Below are positions 17,899 to 25,629 of a stretch of DNA of 64,000 nucleotides, one piece after another (within the stretch, counting starts at the first letter, position 1; each line of letters starts with the position of its first letter). Location: the NCBI GenBank assembly GCA_900553685.1, contig USEI01000007.1:20787-84786 (forward strand), read 5' to 3'. The notes below the pieces were generated by a model. The model worked only from the letters and a program-made list of their open reading frames with translations. It searched no databases and was not told where the DNA came from. The translations under genes and the position numbers were made by a program. Source of the DNA: an uncultured Clostridium sp. GTDB lineage: Bacteria; Bacillota; Clostridia; TANB77; CAG-508.

Positions 17899-17937
17899 AT
17901 GGCATTATTGTATAATGCCATTTTCTTAATTCTACAA
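17899..17937 (-). promoter_or_regulatory. Pilus operon promoter with palindrome over the -10
   Basis: On the minus strand TTGTAG (17932-17937), a 17-base spacer and TATACA (17909-17914). A perfect inverted repeat, ATGGCATTA - 5 bases - TAATGCCAT (17899-17921), covers the -10. It could be a repressor site. It could also be a weak terminator of the upstream HAD gene, since no long T run follows. Confidence 0.5.
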
Positions 17938-17970
17938 CAATTATTGTTTAAAATCAATGAATTAAAGCAT

Positions 17971-17977
17971 TGTAACA
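17971..17977 (-). promoter_or_regulatory. TGTTACA box upstream of the pilus promoter
   Basis: Minus-strand TGTTACA, 33 bases upstream of the -35. A near copy (AGTTACA) lies 22 bases further upstream at 17993-17999. The same box is found at similar spacing before two TasA-type operons. Confidence 0.4.
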
Positions 17978-18010
17978 AAAACTTATTTTTTTTGTAACTT
18001 TATTGTTAAA

Positions 18011-18895
18011 TTAGTAATTTTTTGTCAAAATAAATCTGTTTATTGCTTCTAAAACTCCTTCAGAATTATTATCTGATACTATTACATTTGCCATTTCTTT
18101 TATTATAGGATTACTATTTCCCATAACTACACCTAATCCAGAATTTTGTATCATTTCTTTATCATTCATATTATCTCCTATTGCCATTACTTCTTCTGGT
18201 TTTATATCTAACTTATTTAAAAGAAACTCTATTGCTGACCATTTATTAACATTCTCATTTGTAATTTCTGTATAATAATATTGTATGTCTACATCATCTG
18301 TTCCTGATTTTATTTTTTTTCTTGACATATATTCTACTTCTAAAACATCTATTCCTTTTATTTGTTTTACTTTTTTCATAATACTATTAAAAATGAATTG
18401 TGATTCATCACAAATAGTCACTTTTAAAAATTTATTTTTACCTGTTTGTTTTATGTAATCAGAAATATTTTGAACAAGATTTATATGTGTTCTTCTTTCT
18501 TCAACTTTTTTAACATTTTCTTTATGATAATATAAGATATTATAATTTAAAGAACTTGCAATAACTTCATCTTCTGTATATACATTATAAAAGAAACTAT
18601 TTTCTTCACATAATTTTGCAATATTTAAAACTTGTTCTCTACTTAAAAATCTATCACATATTACTTTTTGGTTTTTAATATCATAAACTGCTGCACCATT
18701 TCCAGAAATTAAATAATTATCTACTCCAAGTTCTAATGCCAAACTTTCTGTTGAGCTAATTGGTCTGCCTGATGCAAGAACAATTTCTGTTCCTTTTTCT
18801 TTTGCTTCTAATAAAGCTTTTCTTGTACTTTCAGAAACCTCTCCATGAGAATTAAGTAGAGTCCCATCTAAATCAATAGCTACTAATTTATACAT
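18011..18895 (-). CDS. Cof-type HAD-IIB phosphatase
   Basis: Cytoplasmic haloacid-dehalogenase-type sugar phosphate or phosphoryl-metabolite hydrolase of unknown specificity. The 294 residues hold motif I (AIDLDGTLL, with the nucleophile Asp), motif II (LASGRP) and motif IV (GDNMNDKEM), with an alpha/beta cap between. The start is ATG at 18895, behind AAAGGAGAAATAAAA. A longer frame opens at 18925 but would begin at about the predicted transcription start, so it is rejected. The gene stands alone between the pilus operon and the SASP gene. Confidence 0.88.
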   Translation of the reverse strand: MYKLVAIDLDGTLLNSHGEVSESTRKALLEAKEKGTEIVLASGRPISSTESLALELGVDNYLISGNGAAVYDIKNQKVICDRFLSREQVLNIAKLCEENSFFYNVYTEDEVIASSLNYNILYYHKENVKKVEERRTHINLVQNISDYIKQTGKNKFLKVTICDESQFIFNSIMKKVKQIKGIDVLEVEYMSRKKIKSGTDDVDIQYYYTEITNENVNKWSAIEFLLNKLDIKPEEVMAIGDNMNDKEMIQNSGLGVVMGNSNPIIKEMANVIVSDNNSEGVLEAINRFILTKNY

Positions 18896-18925
18896 TTTTA
18901 TTTCTCCTTTGTTTATTCTTTTCAT

Positions 18926-18953
18926 ATTATATCATTAAAACTTTTTTTGACAA
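18926..18953 (-). promoter_or_regulatory. Promoter of the HAD gene
   Basis: Minus strand TTGTCA (18948-18953), 16 bases, TATAAT (18926-18931), with TG one base before the -10. It supports the 18895 start. Confidence 0.6.
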
Positions 18954-19080
18954 TATTTTTTTATTTTCTAAAATTTTTTTAATATAAAATATATTAGCAC
19001 ACTAAGTTAGTAAAAATAAAACAGAAGTGAACAATAAAATTATCCGCAGGTATAACCCGTGATTTACCCTTAAAATTAAT

Positions 19081-19115
19081 AAAAGGGGCAAGATAAAATT
19101 CTTGCCCCTTTTCTA
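19081..19115 (-). terminator. Terminator of the SASP gene
   Basis: AAAAGGGGCAAG pairs with CTTGCCCCTTTT. On the minus strand it follows the SASP stop by a few bases and ends in a T run. Confidence 0.8.
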
Positions 19116-19121
19116 ATATAA

Positions 19122-19322
19122 CTATTTGTTAGCCATTTGATTTTCAGCTTGTTCTATTAACTTTCTAACCATGTTACCACCGATTCTACCAGCATCTCTT
19201 GCAGATATATTTCCGTTATAACCATTTTTTAAGTTAACACCTACTTCACTAGCAACTTCATATTTGAATCTTTCTAATGAATCCATAGCTTCTGGAACTA
19301 CGTTTTTATTACTTTTTGCCAT
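19122..19322 (-). CDS. Alpha/beta-type small acid-soluble spore protein
   Basis: 66-residue DNA-binding spore protein that coats spore DNA and is degraded at germination. The two hallmark blocks are present: the germination-protease site region FKYEVASEVGV and the DNA-binding helix block GNISARDAGRIGGNMVRKLIE. AGGTG lies 9 bases before the ATG. It is monocistronic, with its own terminator. A sigma-G promoter is expected, but I could not identify one with confidence. The gene shows that the organism makes spores. Confidence 0.95.
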   Translation of the reverse strand: MAKSNKNVVPEAMDSLERFKYEVASEVGVNLKNGYNGNISARDAGRIGGNMVRKLIEQAENQMANK

Positions 19323-19670
19323 CTCTAATTCACCTCCGAATTTTAAAAGTAGCGTCTTTAATTAAATTTCTAATTTAAACACTATTTTAAACTTAGAAAA
19401 AGCATTAAATTCTAAATAACTAATCAATCACTATTTTTAAGTTTATAAAAAATTTAGAGTAATTTTTATAATGAAATTTATATTTCATTTTCATTTCAAT
19501 TTATTCTAAATCCACTATAAAACTATAAATCTTTGAATGATTAAATATTTTTTAATGCAATTTCTATATATATAATGTGTAAAATAAAAAAAATTAAACA
19601 AGTAATTTATGGAAAAGAAAAAAGTAGAAGTTTAAAAATTAAACTTCTACTTTTTTAACATATTTTTTAC
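19323..19670. other. Intergenic stretch between SASP gene and hpf
   Basis: 348 bases of very AT-rich sequence. It holds the SASP ribosome site and upstream region at one end and the hpf terminator at the other. I see no open frame, repeat or structured RNA between them. Confidence 0.6.
19616..19656 (-). terminator. Terminator of hpf
   Basis: AAAAGTAGAAGTTTAA pairs with TTAAACTTCTACTTTT and is followed on the minus strand by a run of T. It is nearly symmetric, but only hpf points into it. Confidence 0.75.
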
Positions 19671-20210
19671 TTATGCTTCTGGTTCTACTAAACCATAATT
19701 ATTTGAATCTTTTAATTTAAAAATTACATTAACTTTTCCTGTATCAATATTTACAAATGTATAGAAAATATTTCCTTTTCTTTCAACTAATTTTAATTTA
19801 GCATCTTCAACAGAAATTGGTTTTAATTCATAATATAAAGATTTAACAACTTCATCTTCAACTGGTTTTTCTGGTGCAATTCCATTTATGTTCATTTGTT
19901 TTATTGAAGAATCTTTCATCATTTTTTCTTTTTTAGCTTTAGATTTTCTAATTTGTCCTTCTAGAATATCAATATCTTTATCTATAGCGGCATATAAATC
20001 TTTATCTTCAGTAACTGCTTTGTAAGAAACACCTTTTACTGAAACATACATTTCAGCTATTTCTGATTGTGCATTTTCTTTTTTTATAGTAACAGTTACA
20101 TTGATTAATTCTTCTGCAAAATATTTTTCTATTCTTGTTAGTTTTTTCTCAACATAATCTTTAATTGCCTCTGTTGCTTTTATTTCTTTTCCTGTTATTG
20201 TTATATTCAT
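19671..20210 (-). CDS. hpf: Long-form ribosome hibernation promoting factor
   Basis: Binds the 30S subunit and dimerises 70S ribosomes into inactive 100S particles in starved cells. The N-terminal HPF/YfiA domain (about residues 1-95, NITITGKEIKATEAIKDYVE, HPF beta-alpha fold) is joined by a linker to the C-terminal dimerisation domain (EVVKSLYYELKPISVEDAKLKL...FYTFVNIDTGKVNVIF). About 179 residues is the normal long form. ATG at 20210 is chosen. An in-frame GTG at 20219 lies inside the AAAAGGAGTGG ribosome site. It has its own sigma-A promoter and terminator. Confidence 0.95.
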   Translation of the reverse strand: MNITITGKEIKATEAIKDYVEKKLTRIEKYFAEELINVTVTIKKENAQSEIAEMYVSVKGVSYKAVTEDKDLYAAIDKDIDILEGQIRKSKAKKEKMMKDSSIKQMNINGIAPEKPVEDEVVKSLYYELKPISVEDAKLKLVERKGNIFYTFVNIDTGKVNVIFKLKDSNNYGLVEPEA

Positions 20211-20246
20211 AATAACCACTCCTTTTTAGTATTTTTTTGTAAAACC

Positions 20247-20275
20247 ATTATATAAGTATTTCTTATAATTTGCAA
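20247..20275 (-). promoter_or_regulatory. Sigma-A promoter of hpf
   Basis: Minus strand TTGCAA (20270-20275), 17 bases, TATAAT (20247-20252). Confidence 0.7.
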
Positions 20276-20350
20276 GTTAAATTTTAGCTCTCTTTATTAA
20301 AACTTATTTAATTATAATATTTTATACATAATTCAAATATAAATTAATTT

Positions 20351-21079
20351 TTAAAATAACTTTTCTAATTTATATTCTTTTTCCAATTTCTCATTTAAAT
20401 ATAAGTTTGCTATAAGTTCTAATTCTTTTTGACAATTTTCTGAAAGTGTAAAAGAAAAAATTTTTTTAGAATCTGCTTTTAATATATAATTAATTGCATT
20501 TCTAGTTGGATCACTCATCTGTATACAACTACTATCTTGCCTGCTACAAAATTTACATTTAAATCCATTGTCTTTTATACTAAAAAAATTTAAATTATCT
20601 TTTGTTTTACAAGAAGTACATTCCAATGAATTTGGTGCAAAACCTAAAATCTTTAAAAGTCTTAGTTTAAAAACAGAAATTATAAAATCTAAATTCTTAT
20701 CTGTTTCTGAAATCATATATAAAGTATTTAAAAATAATTTTAATGTATTAAAACTATTTTGGTTTTCTGTAGTAACATCTGAAATTATTTTAGTAATATA
20801 TGAGGCATAAGTTAATTTATCTAGATCTGTTCTTATATTATAAAAAAGTTCAATGGTTTCACACGAATTTATTGTATATGTATCAGATCCCTTAAAAAGC
20901 ATATATTCTCCAAAACACAAAAATTGAGTGCCACTAAGCAGAAGACTCTTTGGCCTTCTCGCACCTTTTGCACTGCACCCAATTTTTCCTAAATTTGGAG
21001 TTAACATTGTAAGCATTTTGTCAAAATCACCCATATTATTTTCTGCAATTATTATCCCATTTACTTTTATTTGTTTCAT
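20351..21079 (-). CDS. recO: DNA repair protein RecO
   Basis: Recombination mediator that helps load RecA on SSB-coated DNA (RecFOR pathway). The 242 residues are the normal length. The N-terminal OB fold includes KVNGIIIAENNMGDFDKML and LGKIGCSAKGARRPKS. A helical domain follows, then a Zn-finger-like CTSC...CKFC. The gene order era-yqzL-recO is conserved in Bacillota. Its start lies inside the end of yqzL (44-base overlap), so the two are probably translationally coupled. Confidence 0.93.
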   Translation of the reverse strand: MKQIKVNGIIIAENNMGDFDKMLTMLTPNLGKIGCSAKGARRPKSLLLSGTQFLCFGEYMLFKGSDTYTINSCETIELFYNIRTDLDKLTYASYITKIISDVTTENQNSFNTLKLFLNTLYMISETDKNLDFIISVFKLRLLKILGFAPNSLECTSCKTKDNLNFFSIKDNGFKCKFCSRQDSSCIQMSDPTRNAINYILKADSKKIFSFTLSENCQKELELIANLYLNEKLEKEYKLEKLF

Positions 21080-21188
21080 CTAATATTACCTTCATATTTT
21101 CTTCTATATTTTTCACTTCTCTAAACTCTAAATAAGAATTAATATCACCTGTTTGCTTAAATGTATTCCAAGCAATATTTTTTAACAT
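21036..21188 (-). CDS. yqzL: YqzL-like small protein
   Basis: About 50 residues. The N-terminus MLKNIAWNTFKQTGDINSYL matches the YqzL pattern (W..F..TG....YL.F.E), and the gene lies between era and recO as in other Bacillota. The start at 21188 is behind GAAAGGGATGA; a longer frame to 21233 has no ribosome site. Compared with the typical short YqzL it carries an extra 15-20 residues at its C-terminus, which overlap recO. Function unknown. Confidence 0.8.
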   Translation of the reverse strand: MLKNIAWNTFKQTGDINSYLEFREVKNIEENMKVILDETNKSKWDNNCRK

Positions 21189-21319
21189 ATTCAAGTCATC
21201 CCTTTCTTTTATAAATAATATTTCATAATTCATATTATTTTTGTTCTATTTTTAACTTTATAAATTATAATATTATTTATAAATATCTTTTGTAAATTTT
21301 AGAAGATTTATACTGGTAT

Positions 21320-22223
21320 TTATTTTAATTTAAATCTATTAACTATATTATCTTTTTCTTGCCAATCTTCCTTAACTTTAACCCAAACTTTTAAATTCAC
21401 TTTTGTACCAAGCATTTTCTCTAAATCTTGTCTTGCATACATTGCAATTTTTTTCAAAAGATTTCCGAGCTTTTCCAATTATTATTCCTTTATGTGATTC
21501 TTTTATGCAGTATATTGTTGCATCAATATCATATATTTCTTCACCTTTTGTAGTATTTCTATTTTTAAAATTTTCTACTTCAATATAAATTCCGTGTGGT
21601 ACTTCATCATTTAAAAATTTTAGTGCTTTTTCTCTAATAATTTCTTCTGCAAGCTGTCTCATAGTTTGATCTGTATATTCATCATCTGCATAATATTTTG
21701 GTCCTTTTGGTAAAATTTTTAAAAGTTCATCAATTATTTTTTCTATTCCATCTTTTTTATATGCAGATATTGGAATAACTGCTTCAAAATTATATTCATC
21801 ACTATATAATTTAATTAATCTAAGTAATTTATCTTTTTGAACTAAGTCAATTTTGTTAATTATTAAAATACAGGTTTTTTTACTTTCAATTATTTTGTCT
21901 AAAATTCTTCTATCTCCTCTTCCAATATCATTAGAAGTTGCTTCTATTAAGAATAATATAACATCAACTTCTGCAAACATTGTAAAAGCCGTATTTACCA
22001 TAGTTTCTCCAAGTTTTGTTTTTGGTTTATGAATACCTGGAGTATCTGTAATAATTATTTGATAATTTTTATCATTTAAAATTGCTTTTATTGCTGTTCT
22101 TGTTGTTTGTACTTTATTTGCAGTAATAGCTATTTTTTCTTTAGCTAAAGCATTTAATAAAGTAGACTTACCAACATTTGTTCTTCCAACTAAAGAAACA
22201 AAACCAGATTTAAATTCTTCCAT
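21320..22223 (-). CDS. era: GTPase Era, split by a +1 break in the KH domain
   Basis: Essential ribosome-assembly GTPase that binds the 3' end of 16S rRNA. The G domain is intact: GRTNVGKS (residues 13-20), ITDTPGIH, NKIDL and SAYKKDG. The KH domain starts normally (DATIYCIKESHKGIIIGKA), then zero-frame codon 253 is CGG (21465-21467) and that frame ends at 21378 in non-family sequence. Skipping the C continues GNLLKKIAMYARQDLEKMLG and NLKVWVKVKEDW, the normal Era C-terminus, ending at 21320. The joined protein is 300 residues, the usual length. Recoding or a sequence error is more likely than real loss. Confidence 0.9.
21465..21467 (-). other. Candidate +1 recoding site: CGG codon in era KH loop
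   Basis: Zero-frame codons AAA GCU CGG AAA UCU. Skipping the C of CGG gives AAA GCU GGA AAU CUU UUG, which restores the GxxG loop (GKAG) and the rest of the KH domain. The extra base is 21467. Confidence 0.6.
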
Positions 22224-22271
22224 TAAAACTCCTTTTAATACAGTTTTATATTTTATATTAATTATTTAAAG

Positions 22272-23351
22272 TTAAACATCAAAAGTCACATTCGCATCAA
22301 TAGGACAAACATTAACCCAAGTATTTCCATCATTTACATTTATTTCATTTCCTTGCATATCTACATATTGAGTTTGCTCAGTTCTATCGTTTTTATTACA
22401 TTTAATTTTTATAGCTTTTCCATTTGTAATATAATATCCATCTAAAGACCCAACTGTTACAACATCTTGCCTACCTTTATTTTCACCATCATCTAAAGTA
22501 TAGTTTCTCGCAAATGTAATAATAATATTTTTAGTTGTAACATCTTCTTTAGTAACTTCATCAGTCATTTTTCTATTTTTTGAATATCTTGTATATCTTT
22601 TTGTTGTTTCATCATATTTATATTGTACCTTATGACCTGTAGAATATGGTATTGTAACAGTATTTGCTATCATACTATCTGCTTGGTCTAAATTAACTTC
22701 TTCTGGTACATAATTTAAAACGCTTTCTTTATCTGAAGTCGTATTCCAACCTTTATCTTTGGCAATTGTTAATATTGACTCAGTATTTGTGTATGCATTA
22801 TGTGGAGCTTTTTTATGTTTTGCTCTCCAGTATAGAGAACTTTGAGTTCTGGCTTTTCCTGTATCATAAATCTGTCCATTTATATGATCTATATCATATA
22901 CCCCAAAATCTCTTTCTGCTTGAGGACTCATTCCCAAATGTGCATATAGAGCATCATTTTCCATTGCATAATCTAGAAAATAATGTCTTGCACTTCTAAT
23001 TGGTCCAACTTCATCTGCCTCAGTACCTTTAAAAAGTGCCATTAATCTTGTTTCTCCACCTTCTACAATTATCTCATAAACCATATATGTAGAATTAATT
23101 GAAGCTTGAGGTTGTGCATTTGTATTATTATCTATCATAAAAGCTATTGGCCTATCATCTCCAGCAAAAATCTTAATTTCTGGTTTTTCTGGTTCTTGAA
23201 CTACTTCTTCTTGATTTGAAATTTTTTCTTGAGTTTCATGTTTTTCTTCAGTTACTTCTTTATTAGAAAAATTTTTTACAATTAATATTGCTCCTAATAT
23301 TAAAACTACAACTACTAAAATTATTAGTGCAACTTTTACTTCTTTTTTCAT
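22272..23351 (-). CDS. DUF3048 (YerB-like) membrane-anchored protein
   Basis: 359 residues. TM anchor at about 7-27, a Glu/Lys linker, then the DUF3048 domain: RPIAFMIDNNTNAQPQASI, YMVYEIIVEGGETRLMALF, GPIRSARHYF and YAHLGMSPQA are the family blocks. Bacillus YerB is a lipoprotein; here the anchor is a TM helix and there is no lipobox Cys. The biochemical function is not established. It lies 48 bases upstream of era in the housekeeping cluster. Confidence 0.88.
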   Translation of the reverse strand: MKKEVKVALIILVVVVLILGAILIVKNFSNKEVTEEKHETQEKISNQEEVVQEPEKPEIKIFAGDDRPIAFMIDNNTNAQPQASINSTYMVYEIIVEGGETRLMALFKGTEADEVGPIRSARHYFLDYAMENDALYAHLGMSPQAERDFGVYDIDHINGQIYDTGKARTQSSLYWRAKHKKAPHNAYTNTESILTIAKDKGWNTTSDKESVLNYVPEEVNLDQADSMIANTVTIPYSTGHKVQYKYDETTKRYTRYSKNRKMTDEVTKEDVTTKNIIITFARNYTLDDGENKGRQDVVTVGSLDGYYITNGKAIKIKCNKNDRTEQTQYVDMQGNEINVNDGNTWVNVCPIDANVTFDV

Positions 23352-23372
23352 ATTAAATCTCCTTAGTATATA

Positions 23373-23756
23373 TTATATTATATTAAAAATTTTTAATATC
23401 TTAGGTAAATAAATTAGTATTCCAACAATTACTGATGCTATTGCCATTAACATAGCAGTTCCGGCTGCAACATCTTTTGCTATTTTGGCTTTCTCATTAT
23501 ATTCTTCTGTATACATATCAACAACAGTTTCCACAATACTATTAATAAATTCTGCCAAAAATACTAGAGCTATTACTGTAAAAATTATTGCAAACTCTAA
23601 AAAACTAATTTCTAGAATAATTCCTATCAAAATAGCAATTATTGAAAAAACAACCTGTATTCTATAATTATGTTCATTTTTAAAAACATATTTTATTCCA
23701 TTTATTGCATTTTTAAAAGCTTCTCTAACGTTTTTATTTCTCCATTTTTTTGCCAT
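23373..23756 (-). CDS. dgkA: Diacylglycerol/undecaprenol kinase family protein
   Basis: 127-residue integral membrane kinase that in Gram-positives phosphorylates undecaprenol for recycling of the cell-wall carrier lipid. Three TM segments (about 33-52, 54-76, 98-120) surround the family signature AEFINSIVETVVD and the downstream AKDVAAGTAM. The N-terminal amphipathic part AFKNAINGIKYVFKNEHNYRIQ is also typical. It sits downstream of ybeY, as in Bacillus. Confidence 0.92.
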   Translation of the reverse strand: MAKKWRNKNVREAFKNAINGIKYVFKNEHNYRIQVVFSIIAILIGIILEISFLEFAIIFTVIALVFLAEFINSIVETVVDMYTEEYNEKAKIAKDVAAGTAMLMAIASVIVGILIYLPKILKIFNII

Positions 23757-23892
23757 ATAATAATACCCTTCTTTTTACTAATATTAATATATAAATATGA
23801 ATCTCAAATTATTCAAAATAATGTTTTACATTATTTTCTTAAAAATAATTTCCATGCTTTACTATTAAATATAAAAATATTTACAAAAATTA

Positions 23893-24363
23893 TTATCTAA
23901 AAATTTTTAATTCATTTAATACTTTATCTTCTTTTTCTCTCATAATAATTTTATCTTGTTCTTCTATGTGATCTTCTCCCATTAGATGATAAAAACCATG
24001 TACTACCATATATGCAAGCTCTCTTTCAAAACTATGTCCATATTCTATTGCTTGCTGCCTTACTCTTTCTATTGATATTACTATATCTCCTAAAGTTTCT
24101 TCAAATTCTAAATTTTTAAGATTAGGAATTTCTGATTTTTCAAACATTGGAAATGAGAGTACATCAGTTTCTTTATCTATATTCCTATATTTCTTGTTTA
24201 AATTTCTAATATTTTCGGGATTTGTTAAAGTTATACTTATATAAACTTTGAAATTTTGCATTTTTTCAACATAAAAACATTTTTCTAAAACTTTTTTTAT
24301 TACTTCTTCATATTCTTTATTTTTTTCCAAATCTAAATATTCTATTTCTACAACCTTATTCAT
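23893..24363 (-). CDS. ybeY: Endoribonuclease/rRNA maturation factor YbeY
   Basis: Zn-dependent RNase for 16S rRNA 3'-end maturation and quality control. The 156 residues hold the metal site HGFYHLMGEDH (three His at spacing 4 and 6) near residue 130, preceded by the LGDIVISIERV block and TDVLSFP. These are the standard YbeY motifs. It is the first gene after a terminator hairpin, so it probably starts its own unit with dgkA. Confidence 0.94.
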   Translation of the reverse strand: MNKVVEIEYLDLEKNKEYEEVIKKVLEKCFYVEKMQNFKVYISITLTNPENIRNLNKKYRNIDKETDVLSFPMFEKSEIPNLKNLEFEETLGDIVISIERVRQQAIEYGHSFERELAYMVVHGFYHLMGEDHIEEQDKIIMREKEDKVLNELKIFR

Positions 24364-24381
24364 ACATTTTCCCTCTATTTA

Positions 24382-24421
24382 TAAAATAAGGCAAGAATAT
24401 TTATTTAAATTTATCCTTGCC
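24382..24421 (-). terminator. Terminator between the 393-aa gene and ybeY
   Basis: GGCAAG (24390-24395) pairs with CTTGCC (24416-24421), with further AT pairing inside. On the minus strand it is followed by TTATTTTAT. Confidence 0.6.
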
Positions 24422-24430
24422 AAATCAATT

Positions 24431-25612
24431 TTATAATTTTGTAAAATGACCTTTTATGTTTTTCTTAATTCCATTTATATTTTTCATAACACCTAAGTCA
24501 ACTAGTTTATTTTTATAAAATTTTCTAACTTCAGCATATTTTTCATATTCATCTTGAGTATCATATAGTTCTCTTTTTAAAGATAATATTTCTTTTTCTT
24601 TTGAAGAATTAGTTTTACTATATGCATCCCAGAATTTTTTATAATCATCTCTTTCTGATGGCTTATCCCAATACACTTTTGTTGATAATAATTTCACATT
24701 ATAAGCTTCTATTAATTCTAAAAGCATTTTATAAGTAGCTTCTCTTTTTTCCTCAACCTTAGAATTTACTATAAGATTTCTTGTATCTTTTAATAATTTT
24801 TTATAACATTGTTCTGCTGCAACAAGTGGTAAACTATGAGTAAATAATACTCTGCTTAAACCTAATAAAATCATATTTTTTTCTAAGAAATCTCTCTCAT
24901 CTAATTTTCCAACACTAAATTTCTCATACTCTTCATATTCTTCTATTATTTTACTATATTTTTCTGTTCCATCAATCCTTATTTTTATAGGTAATATATT
25001 TTTAATATAATCTTCTAATGTTTCAAAAATTTTTTTATAAACTTCTATTTGATTTGTAACTTTAGCTTTTAATCCATCTGCTAATTTTACAGAATAATTT
25101 TTTAATATTCCTTTATATATTCCATCAATTTTTTCTATATAAATAGGAGTATATTTACTTAAAATCTTTTCTTTTTTTGTTGCAACTAAACTTTCATAAT
25201 CTAAATCTAGCAAAAATTTTTGCTTTCTATATTTATATTCTAAATATTCATTATCTTTTAAATGTACTACTGTATAATAATTTGATAAAGCATTTTTTTC
25301 AAAATTAGATGCTGTATTGTTTTTTACTTTTTTATAAATTGAATCCATTATATGTTTATCTATTGCCTCTAAATATAAAGTATAACTTTCTTCATATCTG
25401 TTTTGATATTGCTCTTTTTTTGAAATATCATTATTTTTTTCTGCATTTTTTAATTGCTCATAAGATTTTATTGCTGAACTTCTCTTTATATTTATCATAA
25501 TACCATTAATACCAATTTTAGTAGGTATTAATAATCTAGTTAAAGTACTAGAAACCTTATTAAAAAACGTTGTTTCATTTGAAAGAACTTTTAAACTTCT
25601 CTCTTCCACCAT
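24431..25612 (-). CDS. Unknown helical cytosolic protein, 393 aa
   Basis: No family recognised. The protein is mostly alpha-helical and Lys/Glu/Tyr-rich, with heptad-like stretches (SYEQLKNAEKNNDISKKEQY, SLKRELYDTQDEYEKYAEV) and no TM or signal. It lies between yqfD and ybeY, the place that phoH usually holds in Bacillota. It ends at a terminator, so it is the last gene of the yqfC-yqfD unit (17 bases from yqfD). A link to sporulation is possible from context only. Confidence 0.6.
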   Translation of the reverse strand: MVEERSLKVLSNETTFFNKVSSTLTRLLIPTKIGINGIMINIKRSSAIKSYEQLKNAEKNNDISKKEQYQNRYEESYTLYLEAIDKHIMDSIYKKVKNNTASNFEKNALSNYYTVVHLKDNEYLEYKYRKQKFLLDLDYESLVATKKEKILSKYTPIYIEKIDGIYKGILKNYSVKLADGLKAKVTNQIEVYKKIFETLEDYIKNILPIKIRIDGTEKYSKIIEEYEEYEKFSVGKLDERDFLEKNMILLGLSRVLFTHSLPLVAAEQCYKKLLKDTRNLIVNSKVEEKREATYKMLLELIEAYNVKLLSTKVYWDKPSERDDYKKFWDAYSKTNSSKEKEILSLKRELYDTQDEYEKYAEVRKFYKNKLVDLGVMKNINGIKKNIKGHFTKL

Positions 25613-25629
25613 TTTTACATCCCTCCATA

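Noticed and set aside
19021..19080. Slightly GC-richer patch between the HAD and SASP genes as a small RNA
   Set aside because: No stable fold apart from the SASP terminator beside it, and no promoter pointing at it.
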